DNA of 64,000 nucleotides from Devosia sp. XK-2. GTDB lineage: Bacteria > Pseudomonadota > Alphaproteobacteria > Rhizobiales > Devosiaceae. Both the position numbers and the translations under genes were made by a program. The stretch is from positions 2,872,501 to 2,936,500 of the forward strand of contig NZ_CP146608.1 of the NCBI RefSeq assembly GCF_037113415.1, given 5' to 3'. The first letter of the stretch is position 1, and the number at the start of each line of letters is the position of its first letter. Under the pieces are notes generated by a model. It searched no databases, was not told where the DNA came from, and worked only from the letters and a program-made list of their open reading frames with translations. Positions 15,739 through 24,442 of this stretch are shown piece by piece.

Positions 15739-15917
15739 GGGCTCTGGCCCTCCCGTCCATGAGGCCGTGCCGCGGCCTTTCACGATATTACGCAGGCATG
15801 GGACAAATGGATCACCGCTCTTCAAAAAAGCTAGGCAAGGGCGTTTCATAGGAACGCGAAATCGACTAGACCCATTTGCCGAGACGACAAGGCCTTGCCA
15901 GGGAGCCATAGCCCACC

Positions 15918-16820
15918 ATGACCGACCATGCCCCCGACACCGACCGCTTCAGCCATGATGCGGGTATCCTGGCGCAGGCCCTGCCCTATATGCAGCGCTA
16001 TGAGGGCAAGACCGTCGTGGTCAAATATGGCGGCCATGCCATGGGCGACCTCAAGCTCGGCCAGGCCTTTGCCCGCGATATCGCGCTTCTAAAGCAATCC
16101 AAGGTCAATCCGATCGTGGTGCATGGCGGCGGGCCGCAGATCGCCTCAATGCTCAAAAATCTCGGCATCGAATCCAAATTCGAGGGCGGGCTGCGCGTCA
16201 CTGACCAACGCACCATGGAAGTGGTCGAAATGGTTCTGGCCGGCTCGATCAACAAGGAAATCGTCGCCCTGATCAATGCCGAGGGCGAATGGGCCATCGG
16301 CCTCTGCGGCAAGGACGGCAATATGGTTTTCGCCAAAAAGGCGGAAAAGACCATCAAGGATCCCGGCTCCAATATCGAGCGCGTACTCGATCTCGGTTTT
16401 GTCGGTGAACCTGTCGAGGTGGACCGGACGCTGCTCGACCTTCTGGCCCGCTCCGAGCTGATCCCGGTGATCGCACCGGTGGCGCCGGGGCGCGACGGCA
16501 ATACCTACAATATCAATGCCGATACCTTTGCCGGCGCTATTGCCGGCTCGCTCGGCGCCAAGCGTCTCCTGTTCCTCACCGATGTGCCCGGCGTGCTCGA
16601 CAAGGATGGCAAGCTCATTCCCGAATTGACCGTGCGCGACGCCAAGGCGCTGATCGCCGACGGCACCATTTCGGGCGGCATGATCCCCAAGGTCGAAACC
16701 TGCCTCGAAGCGCTCGACAATGGCGTGGAAGGCGTGGTGATCCTCAATGGCAAGCAGCCCCATGTGGTGCTGGTGGAACTGTTCACCGAATTCGGCGCCG
16801 GCACATTGATCGTGCGCTGA
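15918..16820 (+). CDS. argB: Acetylglutamate kinase
   Basis: This 300-residue amino-acid kinase phosphorylates N-acetylglutamate in arginine biosynthesis in the cytoplasm. The N-terminal [12 protein letters not shown] loop, [10 protein letters not shown], the GGLRVTD motif, [31 protein letters not shown] and [16 protein letters not shown] are all present. The extended N-terminal helix before VVVKYGG (about 30 residues) is typical of arginine-sensitive hexameric enzymes, so feedback inhibition by arginine is likely. The gene is monocistronic. The ECF sigma operon diverges upstream and a MarR gene converges eight bases downstream. Confidence 0.97.
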   Translation: MTDHAPDTDRFSHDAGILAQALPYMQRYEGKTVVVKYGGHAMGDLKLGQAFARDIALLKQSKVNPIVVHGGGPQIASMLKNLGIESKFEGGLRVTDQRTMEVVEMVLAGSINKEIVALINAEGEWAIGLCGKDGNMVFAKKAEKTIKDPGSNIERVLDLGFVGEPVEVDRTLLDLLARSELIPVIAPVAPGRDGNTYNINADTFAGAIAGSLGAKRLLFLTDVPGVLDKDGKLIPELTVRDAKALIADGTISGGMIPKVETCLEALDNGVEGVVILNGKQPHVVLVELFTEFGAGTLIVR

Positions 16821-16827
16821 CCGTCTT

Positions 16828-17301
16828 TCAGGCGCGCGCGGTGCCGCGCGCCTCCAACTCGGCCGCGGCCTTCTCCTGCACCGCCATGGCAGCGGCCACG
16901 ACCCTTTGCATCACCTTCAATTCGTCCAGTGTAAACTGGTCGAGCATGGCCGCGCCCGCCTCGGCCATCGGGGCATAAACGTCCCGCGCCAACGCCAGGG
17001 CAGCCGCATCGGCGACCACCATGACCTTGCGCCGATCGGCCGGGTCAGCTTGTCGCCGTACAAAACTGCGCCGCTCGAGGCGATCCAATAGGGTCGTCAC
17101 GGCCGCCGGGGTCAACTGGATTTCCCGCGCAATGGCACTGGCGGTCTGCGGACCGTTCATCAGAAAACTCAGGCACAGCCGTTCTGACGCTGACAGCGCG
17201 TAAATGCGCCCGACCAGCTCGTCGAATTTCTGTGTCTGATCCTGCCAACGCATGATCGCCAGACCCAGATCGGCGATCAGGCTTTGCTTCGGGCTTGACA
17301 T
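16828..17301 (-). CDS. MarR family transcriptional regulator
   Basis: This 157-residue winged-helix regulator has its DNA-binding region at about residues 50-100 (MNGPQTASAIAREIQLTPAAVTTLLDRLERRSFVRRQADPADRRKVMVV), which holds the family's recognition helix and the D-x-R-D wing. It is divergent from the FAD monooxygenase gene, with a perfect palindrome in the shared 54-bp gap. It probably represses both genes until an aromatic or drug-like ligand binds. It starts at the ATG at 17301. Confidence 0.9.
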   Translation of the reverse strand: MSSPKQSLIADLGLAIMRWQDQTQKFDELVGRIYALSASERLCLSFLMNGPQTASAIAREIQLTPAAVTTLLDRLERRSFVRRQADPADRRKVMVVADAAALALARDVYAPMAEAGAAMLDQFTLDELKVMQRVVAAAMAVQEKAAAELEARGTARA

Positions 17302-17312
17302 TTTAACTCCAC

Positions 17313-17329
17313 AATCTAATTGTTAGATT
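17313..17329. promoter_or_regulatory. MarR operator
   Basis: AATCTAA-TTG-TTAGATT is a perfect 7-bp inverted repeat with a 3-bp spacer, the usual MarR dimer-site size. It lies in the 54-bp gap between the divergent marR and FAD-monooxygenase starts. A further TCTAATAATA copy lies just beyond it. Confidence 0.8.
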
Positions 17330-17355
17330 ATCTAATAATAAGTTGGACTGCATGA

Positions 17356-18585
17356 ATGTCGCTTATGACCACAGCACCCGCAACCCCCAAATCGCAACCA
17401 TCCATTGCCATTTGCGGCGGCGGCATCGGCGGATTGGCCACCGCCCTGGCCCTCCGGAACAAGGGGTTCCGCGCCACGGTTTTCGAGCGATCGGATGCCG
17501 ATAGGCTTCGCAGTGAAGGCCTGTTCCTGACGCTGGCGCCCAATGGCATCAATGCCTTGCGCGCGCTGGGACTGGCCGAGGCAGTTCTGGCCACCGGACT
17601 CCAGACCAAGGGCCTGGCTGTCTATAATGAACGCGGCCGGCTGCTGACCATTGTCGACTATGCCAGCCACGCCCAGACCTTCGGCGCGGCCTCCGTCACC
17701 ATTCAGCGCGGCGCCCTGGCAGGCATCCTGCTCGATACGGCAATCAAGGCGGGTATCGAAGTCCGCGATGCGACGGCAGTCGAAACGGTCCGCGAAACTG
17801 AGAATGGCGTCGAACTGGTTGCCGGGAGCAAGACCGAGCATTTCGATATCGTCCTGGCCTGCGACGGCATCCGCTCGCGCATCCGCCAGCAGATTTTCCC
17901 CGATCTCCCCCAACCCGCCTATACCGGGCAGATCGGCACCGGCGGGATCACCGACGAACCTCGGATTGCCCCGACCGATGGGCTTATGCGCATGACATTC
18001 GGGCGCAAAGCCTTCTTTGGCTATATCAAGGCGCCGGGGCAACCTGTCCATTGGTTCAACAATTACCCCGCCCCTGAAAACGCCACCGGCCCGGTAGAGG
18101 ACGCGGCGCAGTTCGGCGCCAAGCTCCGCGACATGCATGCCGACGATCCTCTGGACAATCTGGCCATCTTGGATGCCGCCGGCCCCGTCGCCCGCAGCTA
18201 CCCGGTCTATGACATGCCGGCATTGGCACGCTGGCACACCGACCATGTCCTGCTCATGGGCGACGCCGCCCACGCCGTCGCCCCGCATTCGGGGCAAGGC
18301 GCCTCAATGGCCATAGAGGATGCTGTAGTTCTTGCCGCTTGCCTCGCCGCGGAAGCCCGGGTGACCGATGCCTTTGACCGATTTGTGCACCTGCGGCGCG
18401 ACCGGGTGGCCAAGGCGATACAGCTGGGCCGCGCGACGGGCTCGCAAAAGCTCGCACAGGGCTGGCTGCAGCTCAAAATCCGCGATCTGATCCTGCCCAT
18501 CGTCATGCCGATGGCCGCCCGAATGCAAAGCGCCCTGTTTGCCTTTCGCATTGACCAGGACCCGCTCGCCATGCCCCGCCAATAA
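17356..18585 (+). CDS. FAD-dependent monooxygenase (PHBH/UbiH-like)
   Basis: This 409-residue flavoprotein monooxygenase belongs to the para-hydroxybenzoate hydroxylase class. The N-terminal FAD fold SIAICGGGIGGLATALAL is followed by the DG motif VLACDGIRSRIRQ and the second FAD motif VLLMGDAAHAVAPHSGQGASMAIEDAVVLA. It would hydroxylate an aromatic or similar compound using NAD(P)H and oxygen. Its control by a divergent MarR suggests induction by the substrate. ATGs at 17352 (out of frame), 17356 and 17365 are all near; I kept 17356. Confidence 0.88.
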   Translation: MSLMTTAPATPKSQPSIAICGGGIGGLATALALRNKGFRATVFERSDADRLRSEGLFLTLAPNGINALRALGLAEAVLATGLQTKGLAVYNERGRLLTIVDYASHAQTFGAASVTIQRGALAGILLDTAIKAGIEVRDATAVETVRETENGVELVAGSKTEHFDIVLACDGIRSRIRQQIFPDLPQPAYTGQIGTGGITDEPRIAPTDGLMRMTFGRKAFFGYIKAPGQPVHWFNNYPAPENATGPVEDAAQFGAKLRDMHADDPLDNLAILDAAGPVARSYPVYDMPALARWHTDHVLLMGDAAHAVAPHSGQGASMAIEDAVVLAACLAAEARVTDAFDRFVHLRRDRVAKAIQLGRATGSQKLAQGWLQLKIRDLILPIVMPMAARMQSALFAFRIDQDPLAMPRQ

Positions 18586-18588
18586 ACG

Positions 18589-18613
18589 AAAGGCCGCCCA
18601 TTGGGCGGCCTTT
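18589..18613. terminator. Bidirectional terminator
   Basis: AAAGGCCGCCCA and TGGGCGGCCTTT are perfect 12-bp arms around one base, so the real loop takes several inner bases. It is T-rich on both strands and lies between the stops of the convergent monooxygenase and MFS genes. Confidence 0.9.
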
Positions 18614-18616
18614 GCT

Positions 18617-20095
18617 TTATGCTTCCGCTGCAACAACCGGCGCAGGCCGTCCCTGTGGTTGTCCGCTCGACCCCTTGAAGAAGAAGGCCAGCACCAGCAC
18701 CAGGCCGAACGAGACCACCTGATACCAAAGCGCCAAGGCCGCAGCGTCGGCAAAAGCGGCATGCGGGCCCGCGCCAGCGGCAAAGGAATTGCGCAGATGG
18801 GTGAAGAAGATTTCCCCAATCAGGGCGATACCCAAAGCGCCGCCCACCTGCTGGAACGCCTGGAGCGCGCCGGAGCCCGCACCCGCATCACGCGGCGGCA
18901 CGCTACGCAACACCAATTGGAACAGCGAGGAAAAGCCCAGGCCCAGCCCGATGCCGGCGATCAGCAGCGGCGGCAGGAACCACCATTGGACGATCGTATC
19001 GGTCACGCCCGCGACGATGAAGTGCAGCCAGGCAATACCCACGGTCAAAAGGGCACCGGCACCGGCCAGGCGGCTGCGCAGATAGTGCGAGCCAAAGCGC
19101 CCGGCAATGGCCGAGGCGATCAGCACGCCCACCGAAAAGGGCGTATTGGTCAGACCCGACTGCAGCGGGGAGAAGCCGAAGCCAGCCTGCAGCAGCAATG
19201 AAATCACCATGAACATGCCCGGAATGCCCGAGGCAAAGACGGTGACCACAAAGGCACCGAACATGAAGTCCTTGCTGCGCAGCAGATCATAGTTGAGCAA
19301 TTGCGGCTCGCCGGCAGCAGCGCGACGGCCCTGCCAGACATAGAAGATCGCCAGCATGACAAGACCAAAGGCGATCGTGCCGAAGGCCCAGAGCGGCCAG
19401 CCATAGGCGCGACCCTCCACGATGGGGAAGACCACGGCCACGATGCCCACGCCGAAAAAGCCGATGCCCACATAGTCATTCTTGAGATCGGGATGGCCCG
19501 GCAAGCGCGCGATAAGGAACCAGCCAGCAATGATCGCACCGATGCCGATGGGAACATTGACAAGAAAGATCGGCTGCCAGTCCAGCCCGAACAGATGCGC
19601 GTCGATCAACAACCCGCCCAGGATCGGACCGCACACGGCGGCGAGCCCGGCCGACAGACCGAACAGCGAGAAGGCCTGCCCCCGTTCATGCGGCGGGAAG
19701 GTCACGGTGGCAATAGCGAGCACCTGCGGCGTCATCATTGCCCCACCCAGACCCTGCAGCACGCGGGCGGCAATCAGCATCTCGATGGATGGTGCCATCC
19801 CGCAAAGCGCTGAGGCGACGGTAAAGGCAGCCACGCCGATCAGGAACATGTGGGTGCGGCCCACAATATCGCCCAGTCGTCCGAAGGGCAGCAGGCCAAG
19901 AGCAAAGGCCAGCACATAGGCGGCGATCACCCATTCGATCTGGCTATCGGTAGCGCCAAGATTTTCGCGCATGGATGGCAACGCCACGTTGACGATGGTG
20001 ACGTCGATCAGATTCATGAAATTGGCGATCAGCAGGATCGCCAGGGAGAGCCAGCGGCGCGGATCCGGCGGCGCCTCGGCATGAGATGCAGACAT
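18617..20095 (-). CDS. MFS multidrug exporter, DHA2 (EmrB/QacA) type
   Basis: This 492-residue inner-membrane protein has 14 predicted helices. Motif A reads LLPFGRLGDIVGRTHMFLIG between helices 2 and 3, the N-terminal D1-type motif is NLIDVTIVNVALPSM, and motif C is in GLAAVCGPILGGLLID. These place it in the 14-helix DHA2 drug:proton antiporters. It lies two bases after the TetR gene and is translated with it. The palindrome upstream of tetR should control both, so the exporter is probably induced by its own substrate. The drug is not known. Confidence 0.92.
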   Translation of the reverse strand: MSASHAEAPPDPRRWLSLAILLIANFMNLIDVTIVNVALPSMRENLGATDSQIEWVIAAYVLAFALGLLPFGRLGDIVGRTHMFLIGVAAFTVASALCGMAPSIEMLIAARVLQGLGGAMMTPQVLAIATVTFPPHERGQAFSLFGLSAGLAAVCGPILGGLLIDAHLFGLDWQPIFLVNVPIGIGAIIAGWFLIARLPGHPDLKNDYVGIGFFGVGIVAVVFPIVEGRAYGWPLWAFGTIAFGLVMLAIFYVWQGRRAAAGEPQLLNYDLLRSKDFMFGAFVVTVFASGIPGMFMVISLLLQAGFGFSPLQSGLTNTPFSVGVLIASAIAGRFGSHYLRSRLAGAGALLTVGIAWLHFIVAGVTDTIVQWWFLPPLLIAGIGLGLGFSSLFQLVLRSVPPRDAGAGSGALQAFQQVGGALGIALIGEIFFTHLRNSFAAGAGPHAAFADAAALALWYQVVSFGLVLVLAFFFKGSSGQPQGRPAPVVAAEA

Positions 20096-20097
20096 GA

Positions 20098-20703
20098 TTA
20101 GTCCCCTTTACTGACGGGCGCGACAAAGGCCCGCTCAAGCTCTGAAAACACCGCTTCGATTTCCGCGCGGCTTGGTTCTGCGGCACGCCAACTGGCCACT
20201 GTGCCTAAAAAGATCTGGGCAGCAGCCGCAGGATCGAGATCTGAACGCAAGGTTCCGTCCTTCGCCCCGATTGCAAAAACGTCGGCAAGCATGGTCTTCC
20301 AATAGCCGGTCATCGGTCGGATAATGTCAGCAATGGACGGGTCGCGGCGTGACCGCTCGATAAGCTCGGCCATGATGCTGAGCCGATCAGGCGCGTCGAT
20401 CATGGACTCGACGACGTCCTCGATCTCCATGCGCAGCAATTGTTGCCCGGTCTTGCCATCGCGCGGCCTGCGATTGCCTTGATCCTTGAATTCCTGCTTA
20501 AGGCTCTGCGCGACCAGTGCAACCAAAGCTTCTTTGCTCGGCACGTGATAATGCAGAGTCGCAATATTAATGCCGACACGCGCTGCAATATCGCGCGTCC
20601 GCAGGCCTTCGAGCCCTCTTTCAACAATCAGAGCCCGGGCCGCTTTGGCGATCGCCAAACGGCGTTCGTCGCCACTCTCGCGCTTTTGACAATCAACTTT
20701 CAT
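20098..20703 (-). CDS. TetR family regulator of the MFS exporter
   Basis: This 201-residue TetR regulator has its helix-turn-helix at about residues 13-60 (RRLAIAKAARALIVERGLEGLRTRDIAARVGINIATLHYHVPSKEALV). I chose the ATG at 20703 because AGAGGCGG lies just upstream; an in-frame start at 20739 would run through the operator. It is the first gene of a tetR-MFS operon, with a perfect palindrome 33 bases upstream of its start, so it is autoregulated. Confidence 0.9.
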   Translation of the reverse strand: MKVDCQKRESGDERRLAIAKAARALIVERGLEGLRTRDIAARVGINIATLHYHVPSKEALVALVAQSLKQEFKDQGNRRPRDGKTGQQLLRMEIEDVVESMIDAPDRLSIMAELIERSRRDPSIADIIRPMTGYWKTMLADVFAIGAKDGTLRSDLDPAAAAQIFLGTVASWRAAEPSRAEIEAVFSELERAFVAPVSKGD

Positions 20704-20735
20704 GGCCGCCTCTTTACGCCCATAGATAACCACAA

Positions 20736-20751
20736 TCAATCACTTGATTGA
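20736..20751. promoter_or_regulatory. TetR operator for the tetR-MFS operon
   Basis: TCAATCA-CT-TGATTGA is a perfect 7-bp inverted repeat with a 2-bp centre, in an AT-rich promoter patch directly upstream of the TetR gene. Confidence 0.8.
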
Positions 20752-20847
20752 GAAATATCAGATATGCGTTTTCTGCCCATATTTGAGCACAGGGACGCTG
20801 CAGGCCCTGACCATTCGGGAGTGGCCTGGACCGTCGAGACAAATAAT

Positions 20848-20886
20848 TCTTCGCAAAGCGGCGCGCGTCGCGGCGCTCTGCGAAGA
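20848..20886 (-). terminator. Hairpin after the deazaflavin-type reductase
   Basis: TCTTCGCA and TGCGAAGA (8 bp, perfect) enclose a GCG-rich loop that folds further. On the minus strand it follows the stop at 20897 and is followed by the AT-rich ATTATTTG. It is probably an intrinsic terminator. Confidence 0.6.
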
Positions 20887-20896
20887 GTTGCAACGG

Positions 20897-21328
20897 CTAA
20901 CGGCGCGTGAGTTCGATGACCGGAATGACCTCGCGCGAGGTTTTTTGCTCATAGTCGGCAAATTGGGGGAAGCGCCGGGCTTGCTCGGCATAGATTGCCG
21001 CCCGGTCCTCACCTTCAAGCACACGCGCGCGCACCGGAATGCGCGTGATCGTGTCGCCATCGCCCACTTCGATCTCGACATCGGGATTGGCAAGCAGATT
21101 ATGGTACCAGGCCGGATTGTTCGGGCCGCCGGCATAGGAGGCAAAGATATACCAGGGACCGTCGCCATCCTTCTGATACATCAGGGGCTGCAATCGCTCC
21201 TCTCCGCTCTTGGCGCCGATACTATGCAGCAGCAGAACGGGCGCATTGGCAAAATACCCGCCGGGTTTGCCGCCATTGGCCTTGAAATCGGCAATAACAG
21301 TCGCGTTGAAATCGTTCATCTCTATCAT
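20897..21328 (-). CDS. Nitroreductase/deazaflavin-dependent oxidoreductase family protein
   Basis: This 143-residue split-barrel protein belongs to the family that includes mycobacterial Ddn (F420H2-dependent). It shows FNATVIADFKANGGKPGG, APVLLLHSIGAKSGEERLQPLMY and ASYAGGPNNPAWYHNLLANPDVEIEVG, the family's core. I chose the ATG at 21328, which follows AGAGG by three bases; an ATG at 21319 is possible. Whether F420 or another flavin is used is unknown, since most alphaproteobacteria do not make F420 and no biosynthesis gene is in this window. It is a single gene, divergent from ilvA. Confidence 0.8.
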   Translation of the reverse strand: MIEMNDFNATVIADFKANGGKPGGYFANAPVLLLHSIGAKSGEERLQPLMYQKDGDGPWYIFASYAGGPNNPAWYHNLLANPDVEIEVGDGDTITRIPVRARVLEGEDRAAIYAEQARRFPQFADYEQKTSREVIPVIELTRR

Positions 21329-21451
21329 CCGCCTCTCAAATCTTGCCCCGGGCCTATTCCCGGACCAGAAAGACAAGGTGGGACATGATGTTGACAAATG
21401 CCAGAGGCGGGCGTCCATCACCACCAATACCCGCCCGACCGGAACGGACCC

Positions 21452-22972
21452 ATGACCGACTATGTACGCAAAATCCTGACCTCTTCGGTTTATGAGGTGG
21501 CCGAACAGACGCCGCTCGAAAAGATGGAGCTGCTATCGAGCCGGCTTGGCCACACTATTCTGGTCAAGCGCGAGGACTTGCAGCCGGTTTTTTCGTTCAA
21601 GATCCGGGGCGCGCACAATCGTATCGTGCATCTGAGCGCCGAAGAGCGGGCGCGCGGCGTCATTTGCGCCTCGGCAGGCAACCATGCCCAGGGCGTGGCG
21701 CTGTCGGCGACCCGGCTGGGCATCCGTGCCATTGTGGTCATGCCCACGACCACGCCGATCATCAAGGTCAATGCCGTCAAGCGCCTTGGCGGCGAAGTCG
21801 TCTTGTTCGGCGATGGCTTCGACGCGGCGCGGGACCACGCCATGACCCTGGCCCAAAAGCATGGCCATGTCTTCGTGCACCCCTTTGACGACCCCGATGT
21901 CATAGCCGGGCAAGGCACTGTGGGCCTTGAAATCATGCGCCAGCACCCCGAGCCGATCGGAGCGATCTATGTGCCGGTGGGTGGCGGCGGGCTTGCCGCG
22001 GGCATTGCCAGCTTCGTTAAATTCCTCAGGCCCGAAATCCGCGTAATCGGCGTCGAACCCGATGAGGCGGCCAGCATGAAAGCGGCCATAGAGGCGGGCA
22101 AACCGGTGCCGCTCGATCAGGTGGGCCTGTTTGCCGACGGCGTTGCCGTGCGCCAGGTAGGAGACGAGACCTTCCGGCTTTGCCGGGACCTGCTCGACGA
22201 TATTGTCACCGTTTCGGCCGACGAAATCTGTGCCGCCATCAAGGACATATTCGACGACCATCGCGCCATTACCGAGCCGGCCGGCGCCCTGGCGCTTGCC
22301 GGCCTGCGCCGCGATGTCGAAAACGGCAATGCGCCCAGGGACGGCGCGCTGATCGCCATTAATTCGGGCGCCAATGTCAATTTCGACCGCCTGCGCTACG
22401 TCGCCGAACGGGCCGAAATCGGGGAACGCGCCGAAGCGCTGTTGGCCGTGACCATTCCCGAAAAGCCGGGCAGCTATCGCGCTTTTATCCGGCTGATCGG
22501 CAATCGCGCTATTACCGAGTTCAACTACCGCTATCGGGCCGGCGACAGCGCCCGCATCTTTGTCGGCGTCAAGCTGTCGCGCGGCGATGCGGAAAAGCGC
22601 GAAATCATCGACCTTTTGCAGGCCAATGGGCTGGCCGTCACCGATCTCACCGACAATGAAGTGGCAAAGCTGCATGTGCGGCATATGGTGGGCGGCCGGG
22701 CCGCGGGCCTGACCCATGAACAGGTCTTCCGCTTCCAATTCCCCGAGCGGCCCGGAGCGCTGTTGAAATTCCTCGAAGGCCTGAACGATGCTTGGAACAT
22801 TTCGCTGTTTCATTATCGCAACCATGGCTCGGATTATGGGCGCGTGCTTGTCGGCGTGCAGGTGCCGCCCGAGACGCGCGCCGACTTCTTCGCCCATATC
22901 GATGCCATCGGCTTTCCCTACTGGGACGAGACGGAAAACCCGGCCTATCGCCAGTTCCTGCACATGGACTGA
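21452..22972 (+). CDS. ilvA: Threonine ammonia-lyase, biosynthetic
   Basis: This 506-residue PLP enzyme deaminates threonine to 2-oxobutyrate, the first step of isoleucine synthesis. The PLP lysine is in FSFKIRGAHNRI near residue 50, and the glycine loop is VPVGGGGLAAGIA near residue 176. The C-terminal third (about residues 330-500) holds two ACT-like regulatory domains, with LAVTIPEKPGSYRAFIRLIG and FRFQFPERPGALLKFLEGL. This long form is the isoleucine-inhibited biosynthetic enzyme. I chose the ATG at 21452 because the upstream extension lacks homology-like sequence. Confidence 0.95.
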   Translation: MTDYVRKILTSSVYEVAEQTPLEKMELLSSRLGHTILVKREDLQPVFSFKIRGAHNRIVHLSAEERARGVICASAGNHAQGVALSATRLGIRAIVVMPTTTPIIKVNAVKRLGGEVVLFGDGFDAARDHAMTLAQKHGHVFVHPFDDPDVIAGQGTVGLEIMRQHPEPIGAIYVPVGGGGLAAGIASFVKFLRPEIRVIGVEPDEAASMKAAIEAGKPVPLDQVGLFADGVAVRQVGDETFRLCRDLLDDIVTVSADEICAAIKDIFDDHRAITEPAGALALAGLRRDVENGNAPRDGALIAINSGANVNFDRLRYVAERAEIGERAEALLAVTIPEKPGSYRAFIRLIGNRAITEFNYRYRAGDSARIFVGVKLSRGDAEKREIIDLLQANGLAVTDLTDNEVAKLHVRHMVGGRAAGLTHEQVFRFQFPERPGALLKFLEGLNDAWNISLFHYRNHGSDYGRVLVGVQVPPETRADFFAHIDAIGFPYWDETENPAYRQFLHMD

Positions 22973-23081
22973 GCGAAAAAACCGACATTAGGCTGAAATA
23001 AACCGCTTCTATAGCGGACGGACCTATTTCCGCCACGAGGCCATTGCATTTGCGCCGCTAAGGGGCAATTTGTCGACAAAG

Positions 23082-23111
23082 CGCGCGGGACTGAATTTTG
23101 ATGCCCGCGCG
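23082..23111 (+). other. GC hairpin in the leader of the secreted-protein gene
   Basis: CGCGCGGG (23082-23089) and CCCGCGCG (23104-23111) form a perfect 8-bp stem with a 14-base AT-rich loop, ending 27 bases before the start codon. A weaker CCGCT-TCTAT-AGCGG hairpin at 23003-23017 follows ilvA and has no T-run. Confidence 0.45.
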
Positions 23112-23138
23112 TCAGTCATTTCGAGGGACAACAAGACA

Positions 23139-24365
23139 ATGATCACAATGAGCAAGACCACCGGCCTGATGACCGCCACCGGGCTGGCCGCCTTTGCTTT
23201 GGTGCAGCCGGCCATGGCGCTGGACGCCCAGACTTTTATCGACCGCGTCGAAGCGGTCTATAAGGTGATGGGCTATGACATGAACTTCGGCGAGGCCACC
23301 CTGTCAGGCGACACCATCACCGTCGATGGCGTGACCGTCGCCATGCAGGGTATCGAGCCGATGGCCTTCGATACGGAGCTGACGTTCTCCGGCGTGGTGG
23401 AAAATGATGATGGCAGCTATTTCGCCGACAGCCTGACTATTCCGGACCTCGACATCGAATTTGGCGATGAGCACAAGGGCCATCTCACCCTGGCCGATAT
23501 CGTGGCCGAAGACCTCTGGCTGCCGCCCGAAGGCGAGACCGGCGCCGAAGTGCTGGTGCAGGTCATGGGCCGCATGGCCACCGGCCCGCTTTCCGTGTCG
23601 CGCGACGGCGTCGAGGTCATCCGCATCGACAGCATGGAGACCACCTCCGAATTTGCTTTCGACGAAAATGATGCACTCGAATCGATCTATTCGACCGCAG
23701 CCGTCACCAATATCTGGGCGGACCTGTCCACGGTCGGTGAAGAAGAGCCGGAAGCCGGCGCGGTGATCGAGGCGCTGGGCCTGACGATCCTTTCGGGCAA
23801 TATCAACCAGACGGTCAACTGGACCATGGCCGATGGCCGCCTGGTCTTTGAGGAAAGCCAGATCGACTTTACCGATATCGGCGCCATCAATTTCGCCGCC
23901 GACATTTCCGGCTTCACCCTCGACATGCTCGACAAGATCTACGCCATGCAGGCATCCGATCTCGACCCGACCAGCGAAGAGGCGCAGGCCAAGCAGATGA
24001 TGGCCGGCATGGAAATCGCCCAGGCCCTGTCCATTGGCGCGATGTCGCTGCGCTATGACGATGCCGGGATCGCCCCCAAGCTGCTCGACTTTTTCGCCGC
24101 CCAGTCCGGCGCCGATCGCGCCAGCTTTGTCGAAGGGCTCAAGGCCATGCTGCCCGCCATGATTGCCGAAAGCGACATTCCGGCGCTGAACGAGGTGGTC
24201 GTCCCGCCGGTTTCGGCCTTCCTTGATGACCCGCAGAACCTGGAAGTCGCCGTCAAGCCGGCCTCGCCCACCTCGGTTCTGGTGCTGGCCGCCGCGGCCG
24301 CCAATCCGGCTGGGCTTATTCAGGCGCTCGGCCTGACCGTGACCGCCAATACCAAAACCAAGTAA
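23139..24365 (+). CDS. Secreted protein of unknown function
   Basis: This 408-residue protein starts with a signal peptide (MSKTTGLMTATGLAAFALVQPAMA, cut before LDAQT). I chose the ATG at 23139, which follows GAGGG by about 11 bases; an ATG at 23148 is also possible. The mature part is acidic, with repeated beta-strand-like blocks such as ITVDGVTVAM...MAFDTELTFSGVV and LSVSRDGVEVIRIDSMETTSEFAFDEN. This resembles DUF2125-like or AsmA-like periplasmic beta-rich proteins, but I cannot assign a family. It is monocistronic, after ilvA. Its role in the envelope is unknown. Confidence 0.7.
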   Translation: MITMSKTTGLMTATGLAAFALVQPAMALDAQTFIDRVEAVYKVMGYDMNFGEATLSGDTITVDGVTVAMQGIEPMAFDTELTFSGVVENDDGSYFADSLTIPDLDIEFGDEHKGHLTLADIVAEDLWLPPEGETGAEVLVQVMGRMATGPLSVSRDGVEVIRIDSMETTSEFAFDENDALESIYSTAAVTNIWADLSTVGEEEPEAGAVIEALGLTILSGNINQTVNWTMADGRLVFEESQIDFTDIGAINFAADISGFTLDMLDKIYAMQASDLDPTSEEAQAKQMMAGMEIAQALSIGAMSLRYDDAGIAPKLLDFFAAQSGADRASFVEGLKAMLPAMIAESDIPALNEVVVPPVSAFLDDPQNLEVAVKPASPTSVLVLAAAAANPAGLIQALGLTVTANTKTK

Positions 24366-24442
24366 GTCGCGTGCGGGGCCTTCGGGCCCTGCATCCCTCC
24401 CCGACTGGTGAAACCTTCACCCTTTTGTGCCACTCTGGCTCC

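Noticed and set aside
15738-15850. ECF-type autoregulated promoter before the sigma/RskA operon (TGTCCC...CGTGAA)
   Set aside because: The spacing is about 15 bp and the -10 part is poor. It is mentioned only as a weak possibility in the gene entry.
21533-22963. Long open frame on the minus strand opposite ilvA, and similar ones at 5057-6040, 2812-3750, 13442-14443, 38148-39503 and 55519-56727
   Set aside because: Each is antisense to a well-recognised gene over nearly its whole length. The translations are low-complexity or His/Gly-rich with no family motif, as expected for GC-rich shadow frames.
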